64,000 bases of DNA from Dromaius novaehollandiae (Eukaryota > Chordata > Aves > Casuariiformes > Dromaiidae). The translations under genes were made by a program, and so were the position numbers. Under the pieces are notes generated by a model, which saw nothing but the letters and a program-made list of their open reading frames with translations, was not told the DNA's origin and ran no database searches. Where the stretch lies: assembly GCF_036370855.1 (NCBI RefSeq), contig NC_088103.1, positions 12,897,404-12,961,403 on the forward strand, written 5' to 3'. This document shows, one piece after another, positions 11,571 to 26,500 of this stretch (the first letter of the stretch is position 1; each line of letters opens with the position of its first letter).

Positions 11571-14500
11571 CTGAAATTAATAATAATGATTATTAGTAAT
11601 TATTATTCAGTCTTGAAAAGTGAAAGGTACCCAAAATGTCCCAAACCCATTGATTTTTGAAGACAGCCTTTTTTTTTTTAGTAGGACCAGGTTGAAAGGT
11701 AAAAACTGACAGTAGCAAGATGAAATGTATTTCTCAATACTCAAAAGCATCCCTCACTAAAAGAACCCCTGCACGTGTTAGTTCTTCATCCATAGTCCTC
11801 TATGCTTTCCTTCAGGGTAAGATTCTGCTGATTTTGGAGTGCTGTCACCTTGCTGGGGTCTATATACTCTTAGCTTGATGATCTCAAGGGATTTTAAAGA
11901 TACACATGTTCATGGCAACCTTCTGCAAAGAATGAATAGCCCCATGTCTTTAAAAGACAGCATGGCATCAGCAGCAATAGAAAGTGGATGCTGCAACGGT
12001 GCTGACTCCTTGGAAGGGATCTCAGCGCTGTCCTGGGTTGTCGCAGCACTGCCAAGCCCCAGTGCTTGACGCTACTCACTGGTCAGCCAATAGCTCCAGA
12101 AACTTGACTAGGAAACTTTAGCTTTGGCTTTAGGGTTTGATTTGAAACATGAGAAGAGAAAAGGAGAGTACAGTAATTGGTGGGGAGAGGGGAATAAAAG
12201 CTTCAGGCCCAAACTAACCTGAATTCTCTGTTGTCTCTGCGATGGCTCAAGCCTAGTGAGAGCTGCTGAAACTGGTGAACTTAGGTGGAGTTACAGCACA
12301 GCACCTGGTGCTGGGAACCGTGCCTTCTGCTCTGAAATTTTATGTTGAAACTGCAGTTCCACAGTTTAGTTAAATAAGAACTTTACAGTTCCCTCTTAAC
12401 ATCATCCTGAAATGTTTTACAGCAGATGCATATAGTAAAACAGCAGCACTATGAATCTAAGGCACCAGCTGATGAATACCCAGCTACCATGATTGAAGTG
12501 AAGAACAGATGTGCCGATATACAAGTTGTTATGTTAAGAGTTCCCACAGGAACTATTTTCCATAGCTCATTGTTTCTGGACACCATGTATCTGTAGTATT
12601 ACTTGTCCTAGGAGTTAAACAATAGTGCACACTTCACAGAGCCAGTTTTGGAAAAAGCTGCAGCTGTTTTCAGTGCACGCAGCTCAAGCCCTCGCCCCTC
12701 AGGACCCGCAGCTGCACTTTGCAGTCTCCCCAGTGCCATCCTCCGGGCTGTTCCCCTCATGTGAGAGCTCCTCATTTAGAACAACAGCCACCGATAATGT
12801 CCTGTTTTAAAACAACCTGCTACTTTCCTGTCTGTGAGCATTCTCCTCCTCACGTATTTGCACAAAGACCTTCCATTTGAGGCGGAAATAGCAAGAAGTG
12901 TACCATCAAAATGTGTTCCCCTTTTCCTCCAAATCCAGCCTAATTTGAAACCTGCTCTTTAAAAGACCAGAAGGGTGTCATGAAAGCTTCTGTAATTGTT
13001 GGCAGCTTTGCCAACCAGACTTCACGGTGGAGATGTTTCTGAGGGAAAAAGCTCTGCAGATCCAAGCTGGAGCTTACAGGTGCTGTGCAATGCTGGCATG
13101 GCTCAGCCCTGGGCTCTTGCCAGGGTTTAGAAATTACCTGCGGAGGTACGGATTTTGGCCACTCTGAATTACGATCACTTCTTAGGCACACTTTGCTAAA
13201 GTCTATTACTTATTTGTTGTTAAAACATGTAATGTTCTGTTTTTCTCAGATGTTGCTATAGTGAAGAAGTTGTATAATTTATCCCCAAGGCACATACAGG
13301 TTTTATTGCAACAAGTGATGTTAGTCATTCCACTGCGGCACTGAATGATGCCAAAACAGATCAAAGTTAAGATGATTGGAGAGGATTGCCTAAAAGAGCT
13401 AAACTGTATTTAAATTAAATGTGTTTATGGGGAGAAGTTGGACTTTGGTCCCTAACTCGTAACATGAGAAAAGGCAGCTAAGGCTGACAAAAATGCAGGT
13501 TTCCTGAGGATGTATGGTATTGAAATGCAGTGTTGCCAGCACTAAATGTGGGCACTGTTGTTTCATTATAAGTGGCAGCTTCTTGATAAAAGTGACCGTA
13601 AGATTCTAAATTTATATTCAAGTATATTCTTAATCTGCAGCATGATGGAGAAAGACTATAAAAATGAGACTTGGTGCACCCCACTGCTCAAAGACACATA
13701 AGAACAACCCTATTCTCACTACATTTCATGAACATCAGGTATTTTTCAAGACAGTCTCAGGGTTTTGAGAGACCTAATTCTTGACTTAAGAATGGGAGCT
13801 GGCATTTGAGATTCATTCAGGCACTGACAGGCAGGCAGGTCTCAGCGCCTTTGAAAAATGGCTAGTGAGCATCAGTAAAAGTCTGTCATGCCCTCAGCAC
13901 AGCTTTTCCTGGAGATAGTGGGGAGAAACTGGAGAAAAGGAATTGGAAAGCAAGGCAGGGCTTGGGGCAAGAAGGACTGTGAGTGGAGGCACTGATCCCA
14001 AACACCGTAAGCAGCTGGAGGCCCGGTGGACATTCCCCCAGCAGGTTGGCAGCAAGCAAGGATATTCTTCCTGCACATCGGTTGTTTCTCTCAGCCTATA
14101 CCAAGATATGTAACGTGTAGCAAACAACAAAACCCCCTGAGATTACAGAGAATCTTCTAGACAGGTAGTAATGCCTCCCAGTTTTTTAGTTGAAAAATAT
14201 CATTAAAACCTAGTTTAATGGTTTTATGTACCTAGCTGTTTTTGAGCTCTTAAAAACAGCTTGTGTAGTGGATGTTGAGATTCCCCCTCATCCACAGCAC
14301 AGGCAGAACAAAATAAAAGCTTTCCTACCCCTCTGGGCTTCCTCACCTCTACCCTCCCTGCTTCGTAGGACAGGTCGGCTTATATCTGGCGAGTCCGGAT
14401 GAAGGATACTACTTACTGCTAGTTCTGATAGTGTCTTTTCAAAGGAGAACTATATCAGTAGTTAAACAAAACCCTCTAAATAATTTTATATATACCTCCG

Positions 14501-17500
14501 AACTCCCACTAGTTGTCAGCAATTTATGGATTTTACCAAACTGCGCTATATTTAGACCAAAGGCTTGTCAGTGGAAGGATTCATATTGCCAAGTCGTTAA
14601 GTTCATGGTTATATTTCATTTCTATTTTCTTTGTTTCCAAACATATCAGGAGTTCTAGAGGCCTGAAAACTAGATACGTGGTCAACTAAAAGTCTACATT
14701 TTGGACAAGCAAGTTTTTTCAGAACCTCAAATCAGCAGAAAAAAATAAAATGCTGTAATAGCTATAAAAAGTAGAAAAAACAAACAAAGCTCAAACCCCT
14801 GTGATGTTAATTATTAATTCAAACACATGCTTATGGCAAAAAGGTACTTGACCATATTGATGTTCCCTGCCAGGACTAAGAAAAATGAAAAAAAACAATC
14901 AAACAAGCCTCCAGTAGACTCTAAGTTTTATTTTTAGTCTGTTTTCCAGTCCATCCCTCTGCACTGGAGTTTCTGTCTTCCAGTAATTCTTGAACCCATT
15001 GGGAAAATACAAACAAATCTGACAGGGATATCGAAGTCCCAGGCACAAGGTAAGGCAACAAGTTTTATGGGAACTGGAAGCTGAGGGAGAGAGACCCAAA
15101 CTAGCGTCCCCAGTGAGAGAGGATGTGCTGTCTGACCACCGCTCAGCCAAGCAGCCGCCGGCAAAGACATGGGTACACAGGAAACCAGCCTTATTAGTTC
15201 TGCTGCTCAGAAAGCAGCTGCCTGAATAACCTGAGATGTTGTTAATGCCAAACTTAAGTCAGGACACTTGTTTGCTTACATGTGATTTTTAAGCTGACCG
15301 TGTTACTGTCAGTTAGGAAATGACAACTGTCTCTCTCCTACCTACAGAATGTTAAAGATATTTTCACTTGAAACTTGGCCTGCATTTACTGAGGAGATTG
15401 AACTACTGTAGCTTTGCAAAAGGCTCATATGGTTAACCAGGAAGGAGTCCTTTATTTTGCACAAAATCATCCTATTTTTTTCTTTACAAAATACATTTTA
15501 TTTCTAATGCAGCAGAAATCTGGTTTCCTCTATTACATCAAATAAATATAGATCACACTCAGGTATAGGACCTGATCCAAGACCCACCCTGATTCCAGCC
15601 TTAGGGATCAGGTTGAGATAGCAAAAGCAGAAATGCAAGCATGTTAACTTCTTATCTTTAAATATGAGAAAAAAGAAAAGACATACATACAGGCATCTGG
15701 GCTTCTTATGTAATGAAATGTCTGTAAACTGCAAGGAAAACAGAAACATGTTATTAATATTAATATTAAATTATCAAGTAATTAAAGCATGGGGATAAAA
15801 TTGTTTGAAATAAAATATTCTAGATATATGCCATCTCCAGATTCACATTTCCATTCTCACCTGCTGTTACTACTAGAAGAATATTAATAAGAGAAACTTA
15901 AAAAAGCTTTCATGGAGTATTATTCCTCCAACTTATTACATCTGGTTTTAAACTCATAATATGTGAATTGCTAGTAGTTGGATTTTTCCCATTATTTTTA
16001 TTGTAACTATAATCAAAGTAATTTGCTGAAGAAGTGTGGGCTGAACAGAGATCCTTCACATTATATTAAACAATGTAGATACAATGAGAAGAAATTATTG
16101 TGTTCAAGATAATTAATAAGAGATAGTGCCTCAATAAACTGTATTAAATTAATTTTATCTTAGAGCCTTAAATTTTGCAGTCATACATTTCTTTTACACA
16201 AGCAGCTAAGAAACTCCAGCTCCAAATGCTTGGCTCTGCCTGCAGCAGCACGCAGCGGCGGAGGGTGAGAACTCAAGTGTTCCTCTTCCTTCCCTCTCGC
16301 TCCGAATCCCAAGACCACTTAGGGACACAGCCTCACGGCCAGCGCAACTTTGCATGACTCCATTTATTAAGACAGGGTGCTTCACAGCTTGGGAGCAATT
16401 TTGTCTAGCCTCTCTGTTAGTGGGGGTCAGGGAAGGAGGCATTTAACACCAGCTCAGCCTAAATCTGTTTGGGAGCCTGCAGCCTTCTTTCTGTTGATCC
16501 CCGATCAGTGTTATGTACCTGAGAATTAGTCTGAGACTTTGAATATCATTTAGTGAAGTTACCAAGCCAAGCATGTCAGATCTGGCATTTGAAAATTATT
16601 ATTTTCCAGTAAATGTCCCCTCTGTCCCTGGTATTTTCCACACCTTGCAGGTGGACTTTTGCCCGACCAAACTTTGCTTGTCATCTGTTGTGGATGGGAG
16701 TCTGGAGCCATTGTGTGCTTTTCTCTAATTACTCCATGAAGGTCAGGCAGCTCAATATTTGGATAGATGACCTCAGAGGAATGCTTAAGTCATTCAGAAA
16801 GCAGGGCAGCTGCCTCAAAAGTTAGCACCAAGGGACACTGCTGAGCCAATGATCCTGGTAAACACATCAAGAGCATGGGAGAAGGTTTAATACTGAGGCC
16901 CATCTCTATAGTCCTCTTCAATGTTCTCACAGACACCGTTTGAGATGGGAACCTCTACTGAATTTCAACACATTTATGTTTACTCAGTTCTTGCCTAAAG
17001 GTCTTCATTTTCCAAGTAGCTATAGGAACCTTTGCTTTCTACCATTAAATACCTTTTTAGTGCCGTGCATGGTCAAATGCCTTTCACTTCACCTCCAAGG
17101 AAGAGGAATACCCCATACTGCCTATCCTAAGTAATTAAAGTTGAAATGTTCTTTGCAAGTTATGTGGATAAAAGTTGCCACATGAATGTAATGCATTGTA
17201 GGGAAAACATTGAGTTTACGTAGTAAGAATGACAGCTTTTACAGAAATCGTGTTATTTAAAAAGCAATGTTTAGACAGCAATGGCTTCAAGTCTGTGGGC
17301 CTGTGGAAATCCATGGACTACTTCTAAGTCCTGTAATAGACAACTAGGGAAATGCAGTCTATGTGCCAGCAGGCTTACATATTCTCTATAGGATCCACAT
17401 CTCTGCTGAAAATTTTTAGGGATCTGCAAAGAAACTGCCAATAGAAACGTGGTGACCCAAAGGCAATGTGTTTCCAGCAAAGAAAACAACAGCCTTAGCC

Positions 17501-20500
17501 AAAGCTGGGAAAAAATTCTGGCAAATATTCTGTTTTCCTTTCCCCATCTTTGGCTATTTCTGTTCTTTTCCTCCCTGCTCCTTTGTTCAAAAGGACATGA
17601 AGTCTGGAGTCAAAATGGGATGAACTGAACTCTTACGTGTTGTTCCCTTCTTCCACACCTTCTTCCACACTAATGCACATTGCCAATACACCTGCAACTT
17701 ACTTCAGGTGAAAGGGTGCAAGGCTAGAATTCTCAGCTGCCTGCTGCCTTTGCTCATTATCTGTCGTTTGGTTACATCAGGCTAGAACTGAAGACTGTTT
17801 TCCACGCTACCCATTACAATGAACACCAGAGCTTTAAGTTTCAAATATAATTCATACGGGAATGTGAACTATTCAGGTTTCTACAATGACACTCAAAACT
17901 GTTTGAAATTCACCTATTATTACTAAACATACACTCTGTGCAATGCATGACAAATATGTGAAGTGGTGGTTAAAAATATAAACAAAACATAAGCCTAAAG
18001 AAACATTTTACAAATACAAATCTGTCTGGAGGAGCAATTAGCCCGTTCCACTGGGCCTACTCACATTCAGATTCAAGGACCTGCCCTCCAGGGGTGGGTG
18101 ACGACTAGTGAGAGGACTTTGCTGGCTTACCACAGGTTCGCCAACATCATTGTGGTGGCACACAATCTGCTGATTTTGGTAATATTCTAGCTGCCTTTCT
18201 GCCAGGTCCACCCGCTGCAATAGGTTCTCAATGAAGTGCTGGAGCCTGGCTTTTCCTCGGACTTCTTTCTCTGCTGCTTCTTCAAGGAAGTGGTTGAAAG
18301 TAACAACTTCTCTGCAAGACAAAAATATTGCAAAGAAGCAACATTTAAATAATGGGAAAGGCCCTGGTCTCACTGCTGTCAGAAAATTACTTAGGGACTT
18401 CCTAGGTCTTCAAATCCAAGTTGAAGTTCAAATCCTGCCACCGCGGGCCACAATTTCTTGAGATCCTTTTCCTGAACTGAAACTGAACTTGTTCATTTGT
18501 CACAGCCTGGATTTATCTGCTTAGTCTATGCCTTTTGTTTCTGTCCCCATGTCGCTTTCCCTCCTTGGCATTTGGCCCCTTACATAATTACAGAGAACCC
18601 TTGTTCGGCATGTTGGAAGAAATCAGGTGTTTTTTACTTCTAAAATAGGTGCCAGTCTCGCCTGCCTTTCTTTGCAGCTGTGGTCAAAATAGGTAACTAA
18701 AATGATCCCTAGATTTACAGATGAGGTTTCACCAGTGTCTTGTACGATAGGTGGGCAGGTCTTTCTCTCTGCTGGAGACACCTCACCTGATACTTACCTT
18801 GTTTTTCATGGTGATATCCCATGGTTGCTAATTGCTGTCCTTCCCCTCTAGTAAAATATTTCAACCTTTCTGTGGACACTGACACAGGAGCTGGAACGCT
18901 GAATGCTGAATTTAAGCTTATGGGCACTGGATTTGGGGAAGTTTTATCACATTTTTTAGATCTCTTGGAAATAGTCCTCAGAGCCCTGGTGGTCCACAGA
19001 CCTCAGGATGGGAATGCCATTATTATTAATGACAGTGTGGGCTGGAGACAGCACTACAGCCATCTACTTGAAAACAGCCACCTTCTCCTTTTCTTACTTA
19101 CATATGGGACTGTCAGTCTTGAAACATGAAGGGAAGTGGATGAAACCCCAAATACATCTTCCCATTTTCTCATAATCTAACAAGGGTAGTTCAACGTAAC
19201 TACTGTGGTGGTTCCTAACTTAAAAGAGCGACTGTGGCCACTAAACCCCCCTTGAGCTGCAATCCTGCAAGTACTTCAAAGTGCAGTGTTGTGATCTGCA
19301 GCTAGTGGGAGGATGGGAGATTAACAGGGAATCTACAACTCACAGAACAAGCAGTATGTGCAGGGGAAAAGAGTGTTTTAGGTCACGGGTTTAAGAACGT
19401 TTCTTGTCTGCTAACACCACTGGAAGCAACAAATTGCGCCGTTGACTGTGAAAGGTCCCAGCTGTGTATGGAGAGATGGATCATTTTCAAGCGCCTTGTA
19501 TACTATCAGTGGTAAACGGGTGACCACTTGGACCTCTTATTTCAGGCAGAAGTGTGGTTACAGAATGAGGCACATATTATGAAAAATGGCAAATCTAGAC
19601 ATGTAGGATTCCCCCAGTTCATAAATGCCTCGATAAACAGCTCTTGTTCTGCCAATTAAACCATGTTAATTTTTGCTTTGTTCAAAATTCAGGGAGTGGG
19701 AGTGGGGGGAACCGATGCTTGCCAAATGAAAAAGGACATGATTGTTCGGTAGAAATACACAGCCCAAGAGAAAAAGCATTATAAGCAGAAGCTATGAAAA
19801 CATGGTAGCAAAAATAGCCTTTTGAAGCTTGTTTATAAGAAATCCAAAGTTTCTCAGTATTTCATCAAAGATGGTTTTAACTCAGCAGAGTTGTAGATTA
19901 TTAAACAGTGAGATGGTTTTGTCCTACAAAGAGTTAGGCACAAACAGCCAGCCATGGAAATTTGCCATTGAGAATTCAAGCTGTGTCTGCCTGCTCTAAA
20001 CCATACCAGAGCATAGCAAAAGGCTTTTTACAAGGCTAATCTAGTGTTAGAAATGAGGTAGAAACAAGCATGTAGCATTTGGATGAGAACATTCAAAGCC
20101 ATTCTGATTAGTTTTAATTAATTTAATCACAAGACCTGGCTTAGAGAGGTAACAAGAACTCTGTTTGTTAAACTCAGCTAATTCATTCCAATTTTAAGGT
20201 TCTATATATTTTCTGTGATTATTAGCTTGTCCAGAGTAACATGGGCTCTTCCTCTTCCGACAGGAAGCTCGGAAAGACGGAAATTTAGTCAGTTGGCTGT
20301 AAATCCCTCCTGCGGGGAAGGAAAGAGAACTGCATTTGGTCTGCCAGACCGCTGGCCTTCCCGCAGAGAATGCAGGGCAGAGCAGGGAGCCAGCTGGCCT
20401 GGGACGCGGCGAGGACACGCTCCCAGGGCACACAGACAGCGTGTGCCTTTCACTGCAGCAGGAGGGTATATGCGTCAACTAGTTGGCATCTGTTTTTAAA

Positions 20501-23500
20501 AGGCTGGATAATTTTGGAAATGCTAATATTTGTAATTGTGTCAGCAAAGGTAATTTAAAAGCATCCATTAATCTCCTGCTCCGTGGCATGAATAGATCAC
20601 CCACAAATTTTTCTTTTCTGCAAACGTCTATTTAGTGAGCTGTGTCACAAAAGGAAGAGGGGAAAGCACTATTTTTTCTGGAAGGCTTAGATCACTGCCA
20701 GGAGAACGACAGACATACAGTCTCAATGAATAAATAAATCCTCTAGTATTTCCCTTGCTTTCTGGACCATTCATGATACTTGGCATCTTACATGCCATTA
20801 TTTATAGGAACTATTATTAGCAGCAGTGGTAGTATTTCCATCATTTTTCTCTGTTTGCTTAGATGCCTCTATACATCCTATGAATCTGTGTCTAATAACT
20901 GTTTTATCTAAAAATTTTCCTTTGTTCTGAAGTAATACAACTGCTCTGTAAATTACGTTTAAAAAGACGCACGCCAGAATAGTCACGCACTAGGTCTCAG
21001 TCATAGGCCTTGTCCTGTTAAGCAGCACTTCTGTTAGTTCAGCTACTTTCTTTGCTTTCACTTCATTCGCATCTCCCAGAAGAACAACATCAAGCCCCGG
21101 GGAGTGACTGCTAAGAAGTCTATTTTTTCCAACGCCTCTTCCTCAGAGACCGCACTCTATGCCACAGCTATGCCTTGATTACCTGAAGGAAGTTCCCAGA
21201 AGAATTTTTACCCTCCTCCCATCATGAATAATAGGGGAATGGTTCAAAGAAGTCATTTAGCTTCTCTACAGCCATTATTTATCTGTCTAATTGCCTTTAT
21301 TGTCTCATGTAATTTGCACAGACTTTTTCTTAGCCGTATTAGTTACCCTATCACTTTGATTCTGTTTTTAATATCTATTTTTAATAGCTGTGATGATTAT
21401 TTTCTGTTTAAGTTCTAATTATTTTACTTTCACCTCATTTCTCCTGGCCTCTGCAATTGTTATTGGAAATGTTATGTGATCTGATTTTCACCTGCTCTTA
21501 CGCTTTGTGGGAAAACGGATGTTCACAGCAGGTCAGATGCTGCTCCTAACTAAGTTAGGAGCAAGGTGCTTCCATGAATATTGTGGGGCCACTTGGCAGA
21601 AAAATAAAACAGTGCACCGGCATGGACCTGCTGGGCTCAGTATCTTTGCAGACCAGCCTTGTCAGCAGCGCTCACCTAAAACAGGACTCATTGGTTAGAG
21701 CCTGGCTCAGACCTGCAGCACCGCCCTTTCCAATGCGCGGTCGGCTTCCCTGTGCTGACTATCCTACATCAGGAGCACTGCTGCTATTTTAAGAAAAGGT
21801 GATGTAGAGTTATTAGCTGCCCTTGAACTCTCTCTGTTCTCAACATCATCTCTTTCCCACTTTCCCCTGGCTCCTCTGTTTGCTCTCCTTTCTCATCCAC
21901 TCCCTCCGCCTGCAGCCTCCTGCGCATTTTCACCGCAGGCTCTGGATCCTGCCACTAAACTTTCTAAGCAGAATAAATTGCGCTCAGCACAGCTCCGATC
22001 TCTGTAAACTTTTGTAGAGGATAGCAGAGCGGTTTCATGTTGTTTGCTTGTAGTTTACTATACAAACATATTAATATATTTTGTATTGCATAATATTTTT
22101 ACGGGTTGTGACTGGGCAGCAGGGAGAAAGGTTAGTTATTTGTTTTCTCTTGGGTGCTGCAAGCTCCATCAGCCAAAGCCTTTTAGAAGGAGGGAGCACT
22201 GCTCACTCTCAGGGAGCGGAGTCACGTGTGACAGGCAGCAGCTTCTGGAGTCAGGGCAAGGCAAGGGAGAGGGAATGACAAAGCCGACAAGGGACACGCG
22301 ACCTGGGAGGAGCAGCAGGAGCCTGGCTGCTAGCCTCGGGGAGAAGAGCTTTTCCCAGAGGCAGAGGAGTCTGAGGGGAATTTATTGCAATGCAGCAGGC
22401 CACTGAGAGGTGCTGAACTGAAGAAAAGAGCAGAGGGAAGGACCCGCCGTGGGCAAGAAGGACTTGCTGCCAAAGCTTTTACTTGACTCTCACTCACTGA
22501 GGGAGTTAACCTGTTATAGTAACTAGAGTTAACTAGCTTGGCATTTTGCACTCTAACTAGCACTTAGCTGGTCTTGAGGAAAAACTGCAGACAGGTCTGC
22601 CTTGAAACTTTTCCCAAAACCTTCACGAAACAGCATGAGACACGATAAATAAAGTCATAAACCACAGGCAGAAGAATGAATCTCACCTTGTCCTGTCTTT
22701 ACTACTAGATTACGTGCTTGTCCTTGCAAGACTGGTGAGCTGCAGTTCTTGTGTACCCAAGCAGCTGCTGGCACGTGGACCCTGCAGTTACCCTTAGTAC
22801 TTGTATGGTTTTCAGCTGGCCAGTGTGTAATACTCCAAGTAGATACAGAGTTTGGGACGGCTCCAGCTCCTTTATTTGACAAGAAGGGCTAATGATTTCA
22901 CCCGTTGTGATTGAACCCTCCTACAGATACATAATGCTGGTCCCAGGACTATTTACAGCAACTTTAACACCTGCAACTGCTCTGTAGGTGGAGACAAGCA
23001 TGAAGCTCTCTATGCAGATTCTGCATCCAAGTATCTAATCCTTTTAGAGAATTACACTTTGAATAACTGTCTAAAATTAATAGAAAAACAAATATTATTT
23101 TACCTGAGGACCAGAAAGTTCATACTACAGCTAGTTTAGTTGTGAAAATATTTTAAATATGTACATTCATTAAGGCTGCTGACCTTATCTGTCATCTCAT
23201 TGGTGTTGTTGCCTGAAGGCTGCTGTTATTCATTAGCTTGTGGTTTCACATTCCTACACCATTATCAGCACATTTGATTTAAGAGGTTCACACCTCCTCC
23301 TCTCAAAAAATTATTGTCCTATCAGTTGCTCCCATTCAGTTGCTTGTGGGTTGTGCTGTAGATCTGAGCCATGAAGTTACTGGGTTGGCACTGGGAAGCT
23401 TAAAATAGTTTATTTTGCAGACTCATTTTATGGGGTAGTCATGCTACACTTGAATCAGTGCAACTGAGGGGGAAGTAATCTCTCAGGTGGGAAGATGAAA

Positions 23501-26500
23501 GGAGATGGGGAAGAGCAAGCAGGACCCTCTGACACTGAGGGTGGAAGAACGACATGTAGCTGCGGTCATATTCTACTTGGAGCAAAAGCCAAACTGTTCT
23601 GTTGTACAACTGAAATTGGTATTGAAAAAAAAAGCACAAGCTGCAGTGATCGCTAAGAGTCAGATTATGAAACTCTTGATCCCATTGTCAAGCTGCTATT
23701 TGCACAAATAGTTCATTAATTGCAAGTTTCTGGTGAAGCCATTGGCAAAAATAACTACTTACTACAACAGCTATTCTGAAATAGATCGTATATTCCAGGC
23801 TAAACCAGAGCACAAGCATGACCAGTCTCAAGCAAATGTATTAAACTGCTTAAAGAAATTACTGTTAGAGATATGACAACTGACTACATGCACGTTCTTA
23901 CCCTGTACTAGGGGACAAGCTGAAACTGTGCGAGTCACCACGTAGCTTCCAGTGGAGGACCATAAATTAAAAAAAAAAAAAAAATCACTAGTTGTCTTAG
24001 CATGCCCTGGAAATGAGTGCTATGGGTGTACAGATGCATTATGCAGGACAGAAGTACAAGTCATTCTCATTAATGCTACAGTGAGATAAGACAGACCAGA
24101 AAAAGGCACCTCAAAAATATTTGCTTTGTTTTCTCAGTAAAAAGAAGTTCCCAACAGAAATTCAAATTCATGTGAAGAAAGAATTATAATAAATTTTGTT
24201 GTCCTTGAACATGACAGAAGTAGAGAATTACTAAGGCCCAAATCTTTGTTTGGAATATACATCTCACACTAAGATTTAAGGACACTGTGTCCTTTACTTC
24301 AAATGCTTACGCCGTTCAGACTTATTGGGGGGGGGGGGGGAATCAAATTCTACCTGTGTAGGTTTTTTTAAACATAACTTCCAGAAACAAGTCTCTAGGT
24401 GTCCTCTAGAAGAGGATTTCATAGCTGTTTTTAGTTTCAAAGGTCTTCTTGGTATCTTATTCAGCAAAAACTTACCTGCTTTGTGCAGGCTCAGGCTTCT
24501 GTGATATCTTTAAGATCATAGTACTCAATGAGTTACACCCTCTTTTATGAAACACTGAATAGTCCCTTTCAGAGCATATCTGCTAATTAATCATCCTTTT
24601 GCTCAGCAGCTCTACTCCAGGCTTGACCCCATAGCCATCACTCATCGAAACTGTCCTAAGCCAAGCTGGGACAGGTCAGTGAAATGGGACCTGTCCTTGG
24701 TAGCTTTGCTTGTATCTGCAGAATGTTCAGTTTGGGGTTTTCTGCCTCCTCTCTTCTCCCCCCCACCCCCCCAAAAAAAGAAACTCTGGACTTTCCTAAT
24801 ATGAAGAGTAAGTGATGCAACAGTGCCTGCTACGAGACTTTTCTGTGCTCAGAATCATACTATAACTATGGGTTAGTTTTGTTAGTGTAGTACCGTTACC
24901 TTTCTCCCCCCCTCACCACACCTGATCCCCACGAGGGCATCACGCCAGTATAAGTGTGCGCAGCTATGTATATTAGCACAGCTATTTTTGTAAGGGAAGA
25001 GGAATAAAATATAACTAAAAAGATACCTTCGCCCTATCACTGTCTCTGTTGGACTGCTATAGTTTTTATTTAAAACAAACAAACAAACAGATCAACTGAC
25101 ACTTGTAAAGAAATAACCCTGCTAACTCAACAAATTCTATATGGGCAGCCCTGTGGCTGCTGGCAGCCTAAACCAATACTCCTCCCTCTCAGCAGAATGA
25201 GAGGTTAACAGTTAAACCAAACAGTGCTGTAATTTACATTATCACTGCTAATCAAAGCACTAATTTCAACTTTGAGAAGGATTTACTCCCTACAGAGTTC
25301 TGAAGCCTACAGACTTGTTGCTCACTTTGAAGCGCACATCAGAGAAATCAGCTTCTGACAATGCAGCCACTTGAAGCATCACAGTCTTTCTATATCCCAC
25401 ACGCTTGATGCAAGTGGAGACTCAGGACACACAGATTTAACAGGTGGAACAGAGAAGAAGTGAAATCCCGTCAAGATGCAGTGACCTCAGATGTACGATC
25501 TCTGGTGAAGAGTGCTAGTCCCAGAAGTACGATATCTACCTTCACTAGGCTGGGCAGAAAGAAAAAATAAAAGGCCCAGAAGAACTACGTTTCTGGAACA
25601 AGAAGATGGAGATGTTTAAAATAAAGAATTCATATCTCTCCTTGTAGAAATTTGGATCTTCCTCCTGGGGCTTCCCAAGCAAGTTATTCTTGCGAGCACC
25701 CATCTTGCCTTTCCCTTGGCTTTCCTATTTGACTTCACAATCGGATCCAAAAATCAGAACTGTTATCCAAGGTGGAATCATATTGTTATTTTCTGTCTTC
25801 ATCTTCTCATACCCTTCAAAAGAAATTTGTTAAATCCCAACAATTCTCTCTTTCATAGCCAATTTATAGGTCAGATCTCTGGGTTTCACCACAAAACCAT
25901 CATTAGATAGACCCTCTTTCATCTTCCACATCTAGCTAACTCTTTTATACTTACATGTAGGAGCAGGTCTAGCCTAACATCTCACAGAGCTCCAGTATCT
26001 AGGCACATTTCATACAGATGAAAATACACTGGAATAATATTCAATATTAATATTAATTCAATATTAAGGAGTCATTGGATGTGATAGTGATTGTCCTTCC
26101 ATACAAGATACTTGCAGAGTAGCTGGATATACAGGCATATTCAGATATGGGTCTGGTATAGCCATCTGTAACTTTATCAGAACACTGTTGTTTTTCAAGA
26201 GTTACTTGAAAGGATGACATTCCCATAAAAGCAGTCAACTTTTTCCTGTAGAAGAGCCTCCAAAGAAGAGTTTTTGTGACCTTGTCTCAGATCTGGACTA
26301 GAATTTTTTTCCTCTTTGGATATTGGATAGACTTTTTCTTTTTTTTAAAAAAAAAAACACACTCAGACTGATCTGGAGTAGACATACCTCAGTCTGTCTG
26401 GTATCTAAAAATGCAGTCATATTGATTAAATCAATCATATATATCAATTATTGATTAAATCAATCATATTGATTATAATCCCTTTCTTCTTTTCACATGC

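Noticed and set aside
13138-13163. A 26-nt block on the minus strand considered as the missing ZNF365 exon 3
   Set aside because: Phase fits, but the acceptor tract is weak and the peptide does not match. The 15691-15728 block matches in phase, signals and sequence.
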